Of a stretch of 64,000 bases of DNA, positions 36,540 through 43,300 are shown piece after piece. The notes beneath the pieces were generated by a model. It ran no database searches. It was given only the letters and a program-made list of their open reading frames with translations, and was not told the origin of the DNA. Made by a program: the position numbers and the translations under genes. How positions within the stretch are numbered: the stretch's first letter is position 1; the number at the start of each line of letters is the position of its first letter. The stretch comes from Halomonas campaniensis (GTDB lineage: Bacteria > Pseudomonadota > Gammaproteobacteria > Pseudomonadales > Halomonadaceae): NCBI RefSeq assembly GCF_002211105.1, contig NZ_JPUA01000037.1:1-64000 (forward strand), read 5' to 3'.

Positions 36540-36830
36540 TTAAGAGAGATCAGTCAGTGCTTCAGGGTGTTTTTCAGCGACTCGCAGCAGTGTCCGTGCA
36601 GTGCCGGTGGGCACGCGACGGCCTTGCTCCCAGCCGCGAAGGGTGCCAGGGCTTACGTCCAGTAGCTTGGCAAACTCACCTTGAGAGAGCCCCATGCGAT
36701 GGCGAATTTCTGCGGCCTTGGGTACTTCTACCTGCGTCTCACGAGCAGCTTTGCCTTGCTTCATTTGGCGTATGGAAGCCAGCAGCGTATTGCCAAGCTC
36801 TTCACCGGTCATAAAGTCATCACTCTGCAT
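36540..36830 (-). CDS. Antitoxin, HigA/NadS-like XRE-family protein
   Basis: A 96-residue DNA-binding antitoxin. The helix-turn-helix lies in the C-terminal half: EIRHRMGLSQGEFAKLLDVS, then GTLRGWEQGRRVPTG. The N-terminus (GEELGNTLLASIRQM) is typical of the HigA/NadS group. It should neutralise the RelE-like toxin encoded just upstream and repress the pair. The start at 36830 overlaps the toxin stop by 11 bp. The toxin-first order is that of higBA systems. Confidence 0.87.
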   Translation of the reverse strand: MQSDDFMTGEELGNTLLASIRQMKQGKAARETQVEVPKAAEIRHRMGLSQGEFAKLLDVSPGTLRGWEQGRRVPTGTARTLLRVAEKHPEALTDLS

Positions 36831-37137
36831 CTTCAATCTCCTCTTTAATCTGCTTGAGAATGTGAGAGGGGATATTCCCACGTACTGATTTAGCGTATAT
36901 CACCAATAGCCAAATCTTCCCATCCGGTAAGCAGTTGTAATGAATGACACGTACACCGCCACTTTTCCCTTTACCCTGTAGCTTCCAACGCACCTTTCGG
37001 CACCCACCCGATCCTGGAATAACATCACCAGCTTCAGGGTTTTTGGCTAGCCACTCGAAGAAGGCTGTTCTTTCAGCTTCACTCCAAAGTGAGTCAGCGC
37101 TGGCTTTAAAGATATCTGTTTCGGCGATCGTGTACAT
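36820..37137 (-). CDS. Toxin, RelE/HigB family
   Basis: A 105-residue RelE-superfamily toxin. It contains EAERTAFFEWLAKNPEAGDV, GSGGCRKVRWKLQGKGKSGG, VRVIHYN and IWLLVIYAKS, as in HigB-type mRNA interferases that cut ribosome-bound mRNA. ATG 37137 is chosen; a slightly longer frame begins at 37155. It is the first gene of a two-gene operon with its antitoxin, and a CGTCAcTGACG palindrome lies 13 bp upstream, overlapping a possible -10 element. This suits autoregulation. The pair is the first element after the tRNA and may stabilise the island. Confidence 0.87.
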   Translation of the reverse strand: MYTIAETDIFKASADSLWSEAERTAFFEWLAKNPEAGDVIPGSGGCRKVRWKLQGKGKSGGVRVIHYNCLPDGKIWLLVIYAKSVRGNIPSHILKQIKEEIEDAE

Positions 37138-37149
37138 GAACTTATTGTG

Positions 37150-37165
37150 CGTCACTGACGTATAA
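37150..37165 (-). promoter_or_regulatory. Candidate operator and -10 element of the toxin-antitoxin operon
   Basis: CGTCA and TGACG flank one central base (37150-37160), a perfect 11-bp palindrome. It abuts and partly overlaps TTATAC on the minus strand (37160-37165). No good -35 hexamer is seen. Confidence 0.5.
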
Positions 37166-37186
37166 ATGGCAAATGTAAGTTTTCAG

Positions 37187-37333
37187 ATGGGTACTAGCGA
37201 GGTGAAGCTCGTCGCTCGGCAAATGCTGGCTGTGCCTCAAGAGCAACGTAAAAGCGGGATTCAACCAGTGGGCAAAAGTGTTTACGAAAATCATGCAGAA
37301 AAAGGTGAAAAGCGTTTGGGATCAAGTCGTTGA
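37187..37333 (+). CDS. Small unassigned reading frame, possibly a prophage gene remnant
   Basis: A 48-codon frame (starting MGTSEVKLVARQMLAVPQEQ) without a good ribosome site. It lies between the toxin promoter and the next phage-like gene. Its predicted peptide is basic and hydrophilic and could be the tail of a deleted phage gene. A different frame downstream (about 37273-37436) is also open across the start of the next gene, so the coding assignment here is uncertain. Confidence 0.2.
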   Translation: MGTSEVKLVARQMLAVPQEQRKSGIQPVGKSVYENHAEKGEKRLGSSR

Positions 37334-37356
37334 CGAAAGAAAACGAAACGCCAAAG

Positions 37357-37394
37357 GCAACAAAACGCAACAGTTGCGCAACAACGCAACGGTA
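37357..37394. repeat. Clustered GCAAC motifs upstream of the phage-like gene
   Basis: Five GCAAC copies occur within about 35 bp. They include GCAACaGTTGC, a perfect inverted repeat, followed by GCGCAAC and ACGCAAC. They lie directly before the ribosome site of the 37405 gene and look like regulator-binding sites. Confidence 0.4.
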
Positions 37395-37404
37395 GGGGGA
37401 AGTG

Positions 37405-38028
37405 ATGCGATATATCTCAGCTCGACAGATGATCTTTGACGCGTATCACGAGCAGCGTGGCAGTGTGATGGCTTATGCGCAGGAGATTGCTCGAATGGGT
37501 GCGCAGGTGCAGACTACTCAGCGCAATAACAATGATTGGCGCATTGTTAATGGGCTGGAAGCGGGCGCAGTGATCAGCGCTGTTGAGCGCCAACCTCAGC
37601 ACCTTCAGGCGTTGGCTCGGTACTGCTTTGGGCCGTTTACCAAGAATGAGCTGGCAGGGGATAGAGAAATTGTCGAGATTGCGCTGTACCAGCAAATGAT
37701 TCATGACGGTGTGAAACTACCAGGGCAGGGCAAGGGCAAGCCAACTGCCCAGCAGCTTGAGACCCTGCGATACCTCTGCATGGCTGCGCTTTATCACCAT
37801 AGCGAGACGACATGGCCTTACTTAAGAAAAGGGCTTAAAAATCCAAGAGACTTGAAAGAGTGGATGTATGATAGTTTTGGGATCGAGCTTGATATAAGGC
37901 GTTGGAGCTCAATCTCCCATGGAGCTCAGTGGTCTAAATCATGGAAACAGGCTCTAGACTGCTTGGATTCGTGGGAAGCTGAGGGCTTAATTCCGGTCGC
38001 GAGCCTGATAAAATCTAAAGCAGCGTAG
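37405..38028 (+). CDS. Uncharacterised phage-type protein (possible late regulator)
   Basis: A 207-residue soluble protein that I do not recognise. Its first half is helical and polar (RQMIFDAYHEQRGSVMAYAQEIAR, then NDWRIVNGLEAGAVISAVER). The middle has LARYCFGPFTKNELAGDRE, and the end is Trp-rich (WSSISHGAQWSKSWKQALDCLDSW). There are no membrane segments. It has a strong AGGGGGA site before ATG 37405. Its place, ahead of the lysis genes of a prophage remnant and behind a cluster of GCAAC repeats, would suit a late-gene antiterminator or activator, but no motif proves this. Confidence 0.6.
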   Translation: MRYISARQMIFDAYHEQRGSVMAYAQEIARMGAQVQTTQRNNNDWRIVNGLEAGAVISAVERQPQHLQALARYCFGPFTKNELAGDREIVEIALYQQMIHDGVKLPGQGKGKPTAQQLETLRYLCMAALYHHSETTWPYLRKGLKNPRDLKEWMYDSFGIELDIRRWSSISHGAQWSKSWKQALDCLDSWEAEGLIPVASLIKSKAA

Positions 38029-38036
38029 GGGGTAGT

Positions 38037-38618
38037 ATGGGAAGTTTTTGGGGGGCTGTAGTAGGGGCTATATGTGCAGTTGTTGTAACCACTATGTATC
38101 ACCAGTGGCGCCATAATGTTGAGGTGTCTAGAGAACTATTCAAGAATTGCCAGAAAACAAAAAAAGATTTCGCACTTATTGCTAATGGTTATTTAGACGT
38201 CATTGAGCAGCGCAATAGCTATCAGCAATCTCTAGATTTTTTAATAAAAAATAATGTCTTGCAGAGCGATGCACAGCATGACCTTCGAGCCATCTTGGAG
38301 GTCGAGCCCTTATTTTCTGACCAAAAAAACACCCATGAGGAGTTGATTGTTAAAATTCAAGAGCTTACTAAGTTTGGGACAGGGGTTGCTTTAAACCATC
38401 CGCTTTATTTGGATCAAAATGCCAAGGACGAATTGTTAGTTTTAAAGGGTGAATTAACTAACCTCATAGATGAGGTGCGTAACAGGGCCATAAAAGAAGC
38501 AAAGGTTACATTTTTAGGGTACTGCATTCGAATGGTTTCAAGCTGGTTCGTCAAAGCTAAGGAAATGGCGTTAGCCATATGGATGTGGTTGACAAATCTG
38601 CCTGAGAGGTTAAGATAA
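38037..38618 (+). CDS. Uncharacterised membrane-anchored protein, AT-rich cargo gene
   Basis: A 193-residue protein of unknown function. One N-terminal hydrophobic segment (FWGAVVGAICAVVVTTMY) is followed by a helical, charged body. Near the C-terminus is an amphipathic or weakly hydrophobic stretch (FLGYCIRMVSSWF, MALAIWMWLTNLP). It starts 8 bp after the preceding gene with a GGGGG site. Its base composition is visibly more AT-rich than the core genes, and it is closed by a hairpin. This suggests a later-acquired passenger gene in the prophage, perhaps for exclusion or another host-modifying role (inference only). Confidence 0.6.
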   Translation: MGSFWGAVVGAICAVVVTTMYHQWRHNVEVSRELFKNCQKTKKDFALIANGYLDVIEQRNSYQQSLDFLIKNNVLQSDAQHDLRAILEVEPLFSDQKNTHEELIVKIQELTKFGTGVALNHPLYLDQNAKDELLVLKGELTNLIDEVRNRAIKEAKVTFLGYCIRMVSSWFVKAKEMALAIWMWLTNLPERLR

Positions 38619-38635
38619 TATCACTATCTAATTCT

Positions 38636-38663
38636 ACGCCCTGGCTTTGAGCTGGGGCGTTTT
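38636..38663 (+). terminator. Hairpin terminator after the 38037 gene
   Basis: ACGCCC..GGGCGT pairing around a CTGGCTTTGAGCTG middle, followed by TTTT. The stem is moderate. It lies between two AT-rich cargo genes. Confidence 0.5.
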
Positions 38664-38680
38664 GCTATGAGGCCCTGCGA

Positions 38681-39160
38681 GTGCCACGTGACAATATTGC
38701 TGACTTTAACCTATGTGCGGGCTTAATTTTTTCTCAAACACTCGCAGCTTTCCCTAATGAGATTTTTTTAGATAAGAAAGCTATCTGCGAGGTTTTGCTA
38801 AATAAAGAGCTGCAAGAGCATAAGCAGGACGCTTATGGACAGTTATATCTTGACGATTCTGAGCATGAAGAAGCTTTAAAATTTGTAAATGGAACGGGGC
38901 GCTGGCTTGTTGATGAAGGCTACTTGCGTTCGCGCTCTCAATTCCACGAGCCCGGCGCAGTGACTCTTACTCAAAATGGTTTTTACATTCTGGGCACTGA
39001 GGCGCTAACTAGTCGAGGTGAGCGCTTAGGCCGCAAGCTTTCAGAAAACGTGGAGGCAGGAATGTGGGATGCTGTACGTGAAGTAACCTCTGATGTTCTC
39101 CTTGCTGGTATTAAGCTAGGCTGGCAAGAGCTTATTAAAGCGCCAGGATCAACAAGCTAA
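38681..39160 (+). CDS. Uncharacterised cargo protein with winged-helix-like middle
   Basis: A 159-residue protein with no family that I recognise. The pattern TGRWLVDEGYLRSRSQFHEP followed by AVTLTQNGFYILG resembles the recognition helix and wing of a winged-helix domain. The C-terminus (VLLAGIKLGWQELI) is weakly hydrophobic. It starts at GTG 38681 with GAGG upstream. It is AT-rich like its neighbour and followed by a good terminator, so it forms its own unit in the prophage remnant. Its role is unknown. Confidence 0.55.
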   Translation: MPRDNIADFNLCAGLIFSQTLAAFPNEIFLDKKAICEVLLNKELQEHKQDAYGQLYLDDSEHEEALKFVNGTGRWLVDEGYLRSRSQFHEPGAVTLTQNGFYILGTEALTSRGERLGRKLSENVEAGMWDAVREVTSDVLLAGIKLGWQELIKAPGSTS

Positions 39161-39189
39161 TAGCAGGACTATTTTGCTAAAACATACCT

Positions 39190-39216
39190 AAAGCCCTGCC
39201 AACCGGCGGGGCTTTT
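39190..39216 (+). terminator. Rho-independent terminator after the 38681 gene
   Basis: AAAGCCCTGCC / GGCGGGGCTTT stem with an AACC loop and a short T run, 30 bp after the stop and 35 bp before the endolysin gene. Confidence 0.7.
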
Positions 39217-39250
39217 CACTTTCTACTGTCGTGAGACAGCAGGTGTCCCT

Positions 39251-39799
39251 ATGCCCCGTATTACTCCCCAAGCCGCTGGCGGCGAGAACGTCTGCGCGTT
39301 TCTAGATGTGTTGACGTTCGCTGAGATCGGCAAGCCGATGCTACTAGACCCACGCACCGATGACGGTTACCGCGTCATTGTGGGCTCTATCCCTAGCAAG
39401 CTTATTCTGCTGGATGATTACGCCGACCACCCGCGCCAAAGCGTGAAGGTGCGTAAAGGCCTGCACTCAACAGCAGCAGGCCGGTACCAGCAGGTAAGCC
39501 GCTTTTGGCCCCACTACCGCGACCAGCTTGGCTTGCCCGATTTCGGGCCAATCAGCCAAGACCGTTGTGCTATTCAGCAAATTCGAGAGCAGCGTGCCTT
39601 GCCACTCATTCAAGTAGGCGAGATTGCAGAGGCTATTCATCGGTGCCGGAATATCTGGGCATCGCTGCCAGGTGCAGGCTACGGCCAACATGAGCATTCA
39701 TTAGAGCGCCTGCTGCTGGAGTTTAAGCGCGCCCAAGGTGAGCTGTGTGCTAACGACCAGACCTGGTACGAGCGAGCCAAGTTACGGAGGGCGGCGTAA
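39251..39799 (+). CDS. Phage endolysin, lambda R-type (GH104) lytic transglycosylase
   Basis: A 182-residue murein-degrading enzyme. It closely follows lambda gpR: AFLDVLTFAEIGKPM holds the catalytic Glu, then GYRVIVGSIPSK, DDYADHPRQSVKVRKGLHST, AGRYQQVSRFW, LPDFGPISQDRCAIQQI and NIWASLPGAGYGQHEHSLE. It cuts peptidoglycan at the end of a lytic cycle. No signal sequence or SAR helix is seen, so it needs a holin, which is encoded two genes downstream. Its stop overlaps the next ATG (TAATG). Confidence 0.9.
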   Translation: MPRITPQAAGGENVCAFLDVLTFAEIGKPMLLDPRTDDGYRVIVGSIPSKLILLDDYADHPRQSVKVRKGLHSTAAGRYQQVSRFWPHYRDQLGLPDFGPISQDRCAIQQIREQRALPLIQVGEIAEAIHRCRNIWASLPGAGYGQHEHSLERLLLEFKRAQGELCANDQTWYERAKLRRAA

Positions 39800-40104
39800 T
39801 GCCCCAGGAGCGCGACGTGAAACCCTCAGTTTTCGAGCGGCATATGCAGGCAGGAATCCAAGTGCTGCTGGTGGCACTGATCATTTGGGCGGGTACCGAG
39901 CTTGTGAAGCTTGGGCAGCAGTCGGTCGTTCTTGAGGAGCGACTGACAACCCAAGGCTTGATGCTCAATGAGCTACGCCAAGAGCTAAGGGAATGGGGTG
40001 ATACCTACTACCGAACCACGGATGCCAGGCGTGAGCTGGATGAGAGAGAAGGGCGTATCGATAACTTGAACAGCCGTGTATCGGCGCTGGAGACTAGGCA
40101 ATGA
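39799..40104 (+). CDS. Small phage membrane/coiled-coil protein in lysis cassette (spanin-like candidate)
   Basis: A 101-residue protein with one membrane helix (residues about 18-37: GIQVLLVALIIWAGTELVKL). A predicted coiled coil follows to the end (ERLTTQGLMLNELRQELREW, then ERGRIDNLNSRVSALE). Membrane anchor plus periplasmic coiled coil is the layout of an inner-membrane spanin (Rz), but I see no Rz1 lipoprotein frame, and it could equally serve as an accessory holin. It is translationally coupled to the endolysin upstream and overlaps the holin gene by 4 bp. Confidence 0.6.
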   Translation: MPQERDVKPSVFERHMQAGIQVLLVALIIWAGTELVKLGQQSVVLEERLTTQGLMLNELRQELREWGDTYYRTTDARRELDEREGRIDNLNSRVSALETRQ

Positions 40105-40565
40105 GCATCGCAGCTAAAGCGTTATCGGTGATTACCGGCCCGCTGTTCAGCGTGATCGACAAGGCCGTTACTGACAAAGACGAAGCCGCCCGACTGAAGC
40201 ACGAGATCCAAACTCAGTTGATCGATGCCGAGAACAGCGCACTCAAAAGCCAAATGCAGGTGATATTGGCAGAAGCGGCTGGAGAGAGTTGGCTGCAACG
40301 CAACTGGCGCCCGATTCTCATGCTCACGATTGTGGCTATCGTCGCGAATAACTACCTGATCGCGCCATATCTGTCTGCGATGTTTGGCGTGGGGCTAACG
40401 CTGCCATTGCCCGAAGCGCTGTGGAATCTCATGACGCTAGGTGTTGGTGGCTATATCGCTGGCCAAACCGCTGAGCGTGGTATTTCAACCTGGCAAAGTG
40501 GGCAGGTGGCCCGTGAACAGGCTAAAGCGCAGCAGGGCATTTACCAACAGATTCCAAAGCAATAA
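40101..40565 (+). CDS. Phage/GTA-type 3TM holin
   Basis: A 154-residue protein of the 3TM holin family described for phages and gene transfer agents. A charged N-terminal helix region (VTDKDEAARLKHEIQTQLID) is followed by LQRNWRPILMLTIVAIVANN, a second hydrophobic segment (LPLPEALWNLMTLGVGGYIAG) and a Gln-rich tail. It would permeabilise the inner membrane to release the endolysin. It overlaps the preceding gene by 4 bp and ends the lysis operon. Confidence 0.82.
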   Translation: MSIAAKALSVITGPLFSVIDKAVTDKDEAARLKHEIQTQLIDAENSALKSQMQVILAEAAGESWLQRNWRPILMLTIVAIVANNYLIAPYLSAMFGVGLTLPLPEALWNLMTLGVGGYIAGQTAERGISTWQSGQVAREQAKAQQGIYQQIPKQ

Positions 40566-40643
40566 CCGATTCTCGCCGAGAGGCGACAAGGCAACGCTGT
40601 GAAGCGCCGCCTAAGGCCATGTCGTGAGGCATTGCCATCAAGC

Positions 40644-40671
40644 GCCCGGCACGTCGTGAGACGTCCCGGGC
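40644..40671. terminator. Strong hairpin between the holin gene and a convergent membrane gene
   Basis: GCCCGGcACGTC / GACGTcCCGGGC, an 11-pair stem with one mismatch and a GTGA loop. There is no clear T tract on either side, so it may serve as a bidirectional block or RNA 3' end. A weaker GGCAA/TTGCC pairing lies just before it (about 40590-40637). Confidence 0.5.
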
Positions 40672-40676
40672 ATCTA

Positions 40677-41294
40677 CTATTTATCTAACATTTTCCGTAA
40701 ATATCTAATTGACCTATTCTTTTTTCCGGCTCTTCCTAGCTCAAAGAAGGAATGAACTGTCATGATAAGGAGAATCATTAGAAGAGCTGTATAAGCATAA
40801 ATTTCATTGCTGGTATTAAGAGTTATCGATTCTGGCTTAAAAAACATCAGAAACCAGAGAGATACAATTGAGACAAGGTAGTAAGTAAAGATCAAGGTGG
40901 ATTTAATGATATCAAGTGTTTTGTTGCTTGATATTCTGATAATGCTTTTAGATTTTGGGTGATAAATAAACAAATGGCCAGCGTGTTTCAAGCTTTCTAT
41001 TGCTTGTTCTGAATCTGGTCGATTTAGACACACAATAGTCATCATGAAACAGACTTTTCTGTGGTTGCAAAAATCGTAAAGGGCATTCCGCATTAAACCG
41101 ACATCAACATGATTGCTGGGGTATTGATTATCCCATTGGCTAGCCAGGTCAAGAAGTCTGTTCTTTTTTTCACAGTGGTGCTGTTTTTCAAAGGTAAAGT
41201 GACTGTGAAAAAGCTTTATCAAAGTGATAATTACAGCTAAGGCAGCGATTGCCATTGCGAATACGTCATTAATAGGAATTGATTCCATATCCAA
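40677..41294 (-). CDS. Uncharacterised 3TM membrane protein, AT-rich, inserted against the lysis operon
   Basis: A 205-residue protein. There is one N-terminal membrane helix (DVFAMAIAALAVIITLIKLF). A soluble middle of about 100 residues is rich in Cys and His (HHCEKKNRLLDLASQW, then CNHRKVCFMM). Two helices near the C-terminus follow (STLIFTYYLVSIVSLWFLMF and IYAYTALLMILLIMTVHSFF). No family is recognised. It is strongly AT-rich and lies on the opposite strand between holin and terminase remnants, the usual position of a phage moron gene. Start could be ATG 41294 or the second ATG two codons later. Confidence 0.6.
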   Translation of the reverse strand: MDMESIPINDVFAMAIAALAVIITLIKLFHSHFTFEKQHHCEKKNRLLDLASQWDNQYPSNHVDVGLMRNALYDFCNHRKVCFMMTIVCLNRPDSEQAIESLKHAGHLFIYHPKSKSIIRISSNKTLDIIKSTLIFTYYLVSIVSLWFLMFFKPESITLNTSNEIYAYTALLMILLIMTVHSFFELGRAGKKNRSIRYLRKMLDK

Positions 41295-41370
41295 TTTTTC
41301 CCTCAGTAAAATTTGATAGATCGTTAATTAAAAATGAAAAGGGCGCTGCCAGCAATGGTGGTGTTTTTTT

Positions 41371-41752
41371 ATGGCCAAACGACACGACTGGGAGCTGATC
41401 GAGCGGGAATATCACACCGGTCGTTTCTCTCTCGCTCAGCTAGAAGCGCGCCACGGCGTGAACCGCTCGAATATTTCTCGCCGTGCCAAGGAGTATGGTT
41501 GGCAGAAGGATCTTACCGAGCGTGTACGTGAACGCACCCAGGAGAAGATTACCCGCGCCACGTTGTCGCCTGAAGCGCAAGCCGCTTACAACCAGGACGA
41601 TGAGCAGGTAGTTGAGCAAGCGGCCAGTGAGGATGCTGCAGTGGTTAAGGGGCACCGAAACCTTGGATCGATGGCGGGGTATTGCTGAGCGTTATGTCGA
41701 GCGGCTGGAGAGTCAGTTGGCAGAAGGCAAGATCAAGGTTGAGCTATCCTCG
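41371..41752 (+). pseudogene. Terminase small subunit remnant (frameshifted and truncated)
   Basis: The first frame (41371-41688) begins MAKRHDWELIEREYHTGRFS and has a helix-turn-helix (LAQLEARHGVNRSNISRRAK), as in phage terminase small subunits. After VVKGHR it runs out of frame and stops. Similarity continues in another frame from about 41660 with DRWRGIAERYVERLESQLAE until about 41752. The 3' part is missing. A one-base indel near 41650-41670 plus a deletion explains this. No large terminase subunit, portal or capsid gene follows. Confidence 0.65.
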
Positions 41753-41834
41753 CCATCATTTCACCGTGTGCTTATGGAACCTATTCCTCTGTTCGCAGTT
41801 AAACAGGGTTGGGTACGGCAAAAGGAGATCTGCC

Positions 41835-42053
41835 ATGCAGCATTTCGATAAGTGCGAACAGTGCGGTAAGGAATACAACCCCGTCGTTAATAAAGACCTA
41901 GAGGAAATCCCCAAATGCGATGCTTGTGGTGCTGAGTTAAACGTGCGTGACTCTCGCTCTACGTTTGATGTAGACGTAGAGAAAGATGATGAGCATCTCG
42001 TTGAAAAGGGCCTGCGAAAGGTGACTGATGGAATTACCGGTAAAAAGACGTAG
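41835..42053 (+). CDS. Small zinc-ribbon protein
   Basis: A 72-residue protein with two CxxC pairs (CEQCGKEYNP and CDACGAEL) about 20 residues apart, which should bind one zinc. An acidic stretch (DVDVEKDDEHLVEKGL) follows, with a short basic end. AAAGGAG lies 8 bases before ATG 41835, so it is well placed for translation. The function is unknown. It may be a host gene at the right edge of the prophage remnant or a survivor from it. Confidence 0.6.
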   Translation: MQHFDKCEQCGKEYNPVVNKDLEEIPKCDACGAELNVRDSRSTFDVDVEKDDEHLVEKGLRKVTDGITGKKT

Positions 42054-42110
42054 TTAGTAGTCCAATGATCAACGTCTAGTAAACAAACTCTTAATTGTGC
42101 TTCTTTCATG

Positions 42111-42143
42111 ATGCCCCCTTGATCTGATAGCAATAGGGGGCAT
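42111..42143. repeat. Inverted repeat at the right edge of the prophage region
   Basis: ATGCCCCCT / AGGGGGCAT, a 9-bp stem around a 14-nt loop, with no T run on either side. It may be an RNA hairpin or a protein-binding palindrome. Confidence 0.45.
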
Positions 42144-42257
42144 TCTGGCTGGCTCGCTCACTGGAAATGCTCAACGAATAGATCGTCATAGATGATTATA
42201 TTTATGAATGAACGTTTTCGATGCCAAAATGGCCGGTGGCTGTCCGCCTATCTCCCA

Positions 42258-42668
42258 TTATTCATGTGGTTGAATAAGTGATTGATACTCCCCCTTGGGA
42301 AGTGCCTGCAGGTTCATATACGAAACGTGAACGGCCATTTCCGTCATTTTGAACGTTGCCAGCTCATCAATCAGAGAAAGGGAAAGGTCGTAGTTGGAGA
42401 GGCTAGAGGCAATGCCAGGTGTCCAGTGGTGAGCTTTGATGGCGCGGACTATTAGCACGTCCCGATCAGAGTCGAGGGGGAGTGCAGCACCTCGGTAGGC
42501 ATCACGCCAGTGGTCGCAATAACAAGCAATGACAAACTCCCGAAAGGTGTTAATCAGCATTTTGTGCAGTGCTACGATATTTTCGACGCCAGACTCCGGC
42601 AGATTGCTATATTCCCGCTGCATCTGCTCTAGCTGATCCCAACGCTTGTGGTAGGCGGCCTTATCCAA
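42258..42668 (-). CDS. Uncharacterised 136-residue protein
   Basis: A helical, soluble protein that I do not recognise (KRWDQLEQMQREYSNLPESG, then HKMLINTFREFVIACYCDHW, HHWTPGIASSLSNYDLSL). There are no signal or membrane segments. It seems to start with TTG at 42668 behind AAGGGG. It is isolated, with long non-coding flanks on both sides, and lies just outside the prophage remnant. The composition is nearer to that of the core genes. Confidence 0.5.
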   Translation of the reverse strand: MDKAAYHKRWDQLEQMQREYSNLPESGVENIVALHKMLINTFREFVIACYCDHWRDAYRGAALPLDSDRDVLIVRAIKAHHWTPGIASSLSNYDLSLSLIDELATFKMTEMAVHVSYMNLQALPKGEYQSLIQPHE

Positions 42669-42977
42669 CGCTGTCCCCTTATACTTAGTTTAGAAACCAG
42701 CAATATAGCGGTGTTAGATGGCTTCGTTCAATTCCTCTTTGGCCTGAGTGCTCGGTGTGCCAATACCGTAAAACCACTGCCGACTTCCGCAGCCTGGGGG
42801 GCGTTGAACAGCTAGCGACGCGCAAGCAGTCTATATTTAAGCATTAGTATTGATAGCAGACCGTTTGCTCCATGCGCCTGACCTAACTCCTAAAACTAAC
42901 ACCATGAATTCGGCTAGGTTTCCAGCTAGTCTAGACAGAGATTGATGCCCAATCCGTTACCACGAGGGGAGAACGCT
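42669..42977. other. Intergenic region with a possible gene remnant
   Basis: 309 bp. On the minus strand an open stretch of about 38 codons ending at 42714 reads ...QWFYGIGTPSTQAKEELNEA, which has a protein-like composition but no start. It could be the tail of a deleted gene. Nothing else is identifiable apart from the ribosome site of the next gene (GAGGGGA). Confidence 0.25.
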
Positions 42978-43265
42978 ATGCGGCAACGTGACGAATTCGT
43001 TGAAGAAATGAAAGCCAGGCTCGACGAGTGGAATGCTGATATCGATAAGCTGACTGCCAAGGCGCGTCAGGCGAGCGACGAGGCGAGGGTGAAGTACCAA
43101 GAGGACATCGAGCGGCTCAAGAAGCGACAGGCGGAAACCCAGCAACGGCTCGAAGAGCTCCAGCATGCCAGTGGAGCGGCCTGGGAGAGTGTCCGTCAAG
43201 GGATGGAAGACTCTTGGGAGCTAATGCGCAAAGCCTTCCGGGACGCCTCTGATCGTTTCAAATAG
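42978..43265 (+). CDS. Coiled-coil stress protein, sll1863-like
   Basis: A 95-residue, almost entirely helical and charged protein (KARLDEWNADIDKLTAKARQ, then YQEDIERLKKRQAETQQRLE). It ends with SWELMRKAFRDASDRFK. This layout matches the small coiled-coil proteins named after cyanobacterial sll1863, induced by stress, whose function is unknown. ATG 42978 follows GAGGGGA with ideal spacing; a longer in-frame start (42942) has no site. The last codons and the stop are duplicated in a 19-bp tandem repeat. Confidence 0.65.
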   Translation: MRQRDEFVEEMKARLDEWNADIDKLTAKARQASDEARVKYQEDIERLKKRQAETQQRLEELQHASGAAWESVRQGMEDSWELMRKAFRDASDRFK

Positions 43266-43289
43266 CTATTATCGTTTCAAATAGCTATC
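43252..43289 (+). repeat. 19-bp tandem duplication across the stop codon
   Basis: ATCGTTTCAAATAGCTAT(T/C) occurs at 43252-43270 and again at 43271-43289. The first copy encodes the end of the coiled-coil protein and its TAG stop. Confidence 0.85.
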
Positions 43290-43300
43290 AACTGCCACAG

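Noticed and set aside
37405..38028. Direct call as phage antitermination protein Q
   Set aside because: Position fits, but no zinc-finger or Q-family sequence signature can be seen; kept as uncharacterised.
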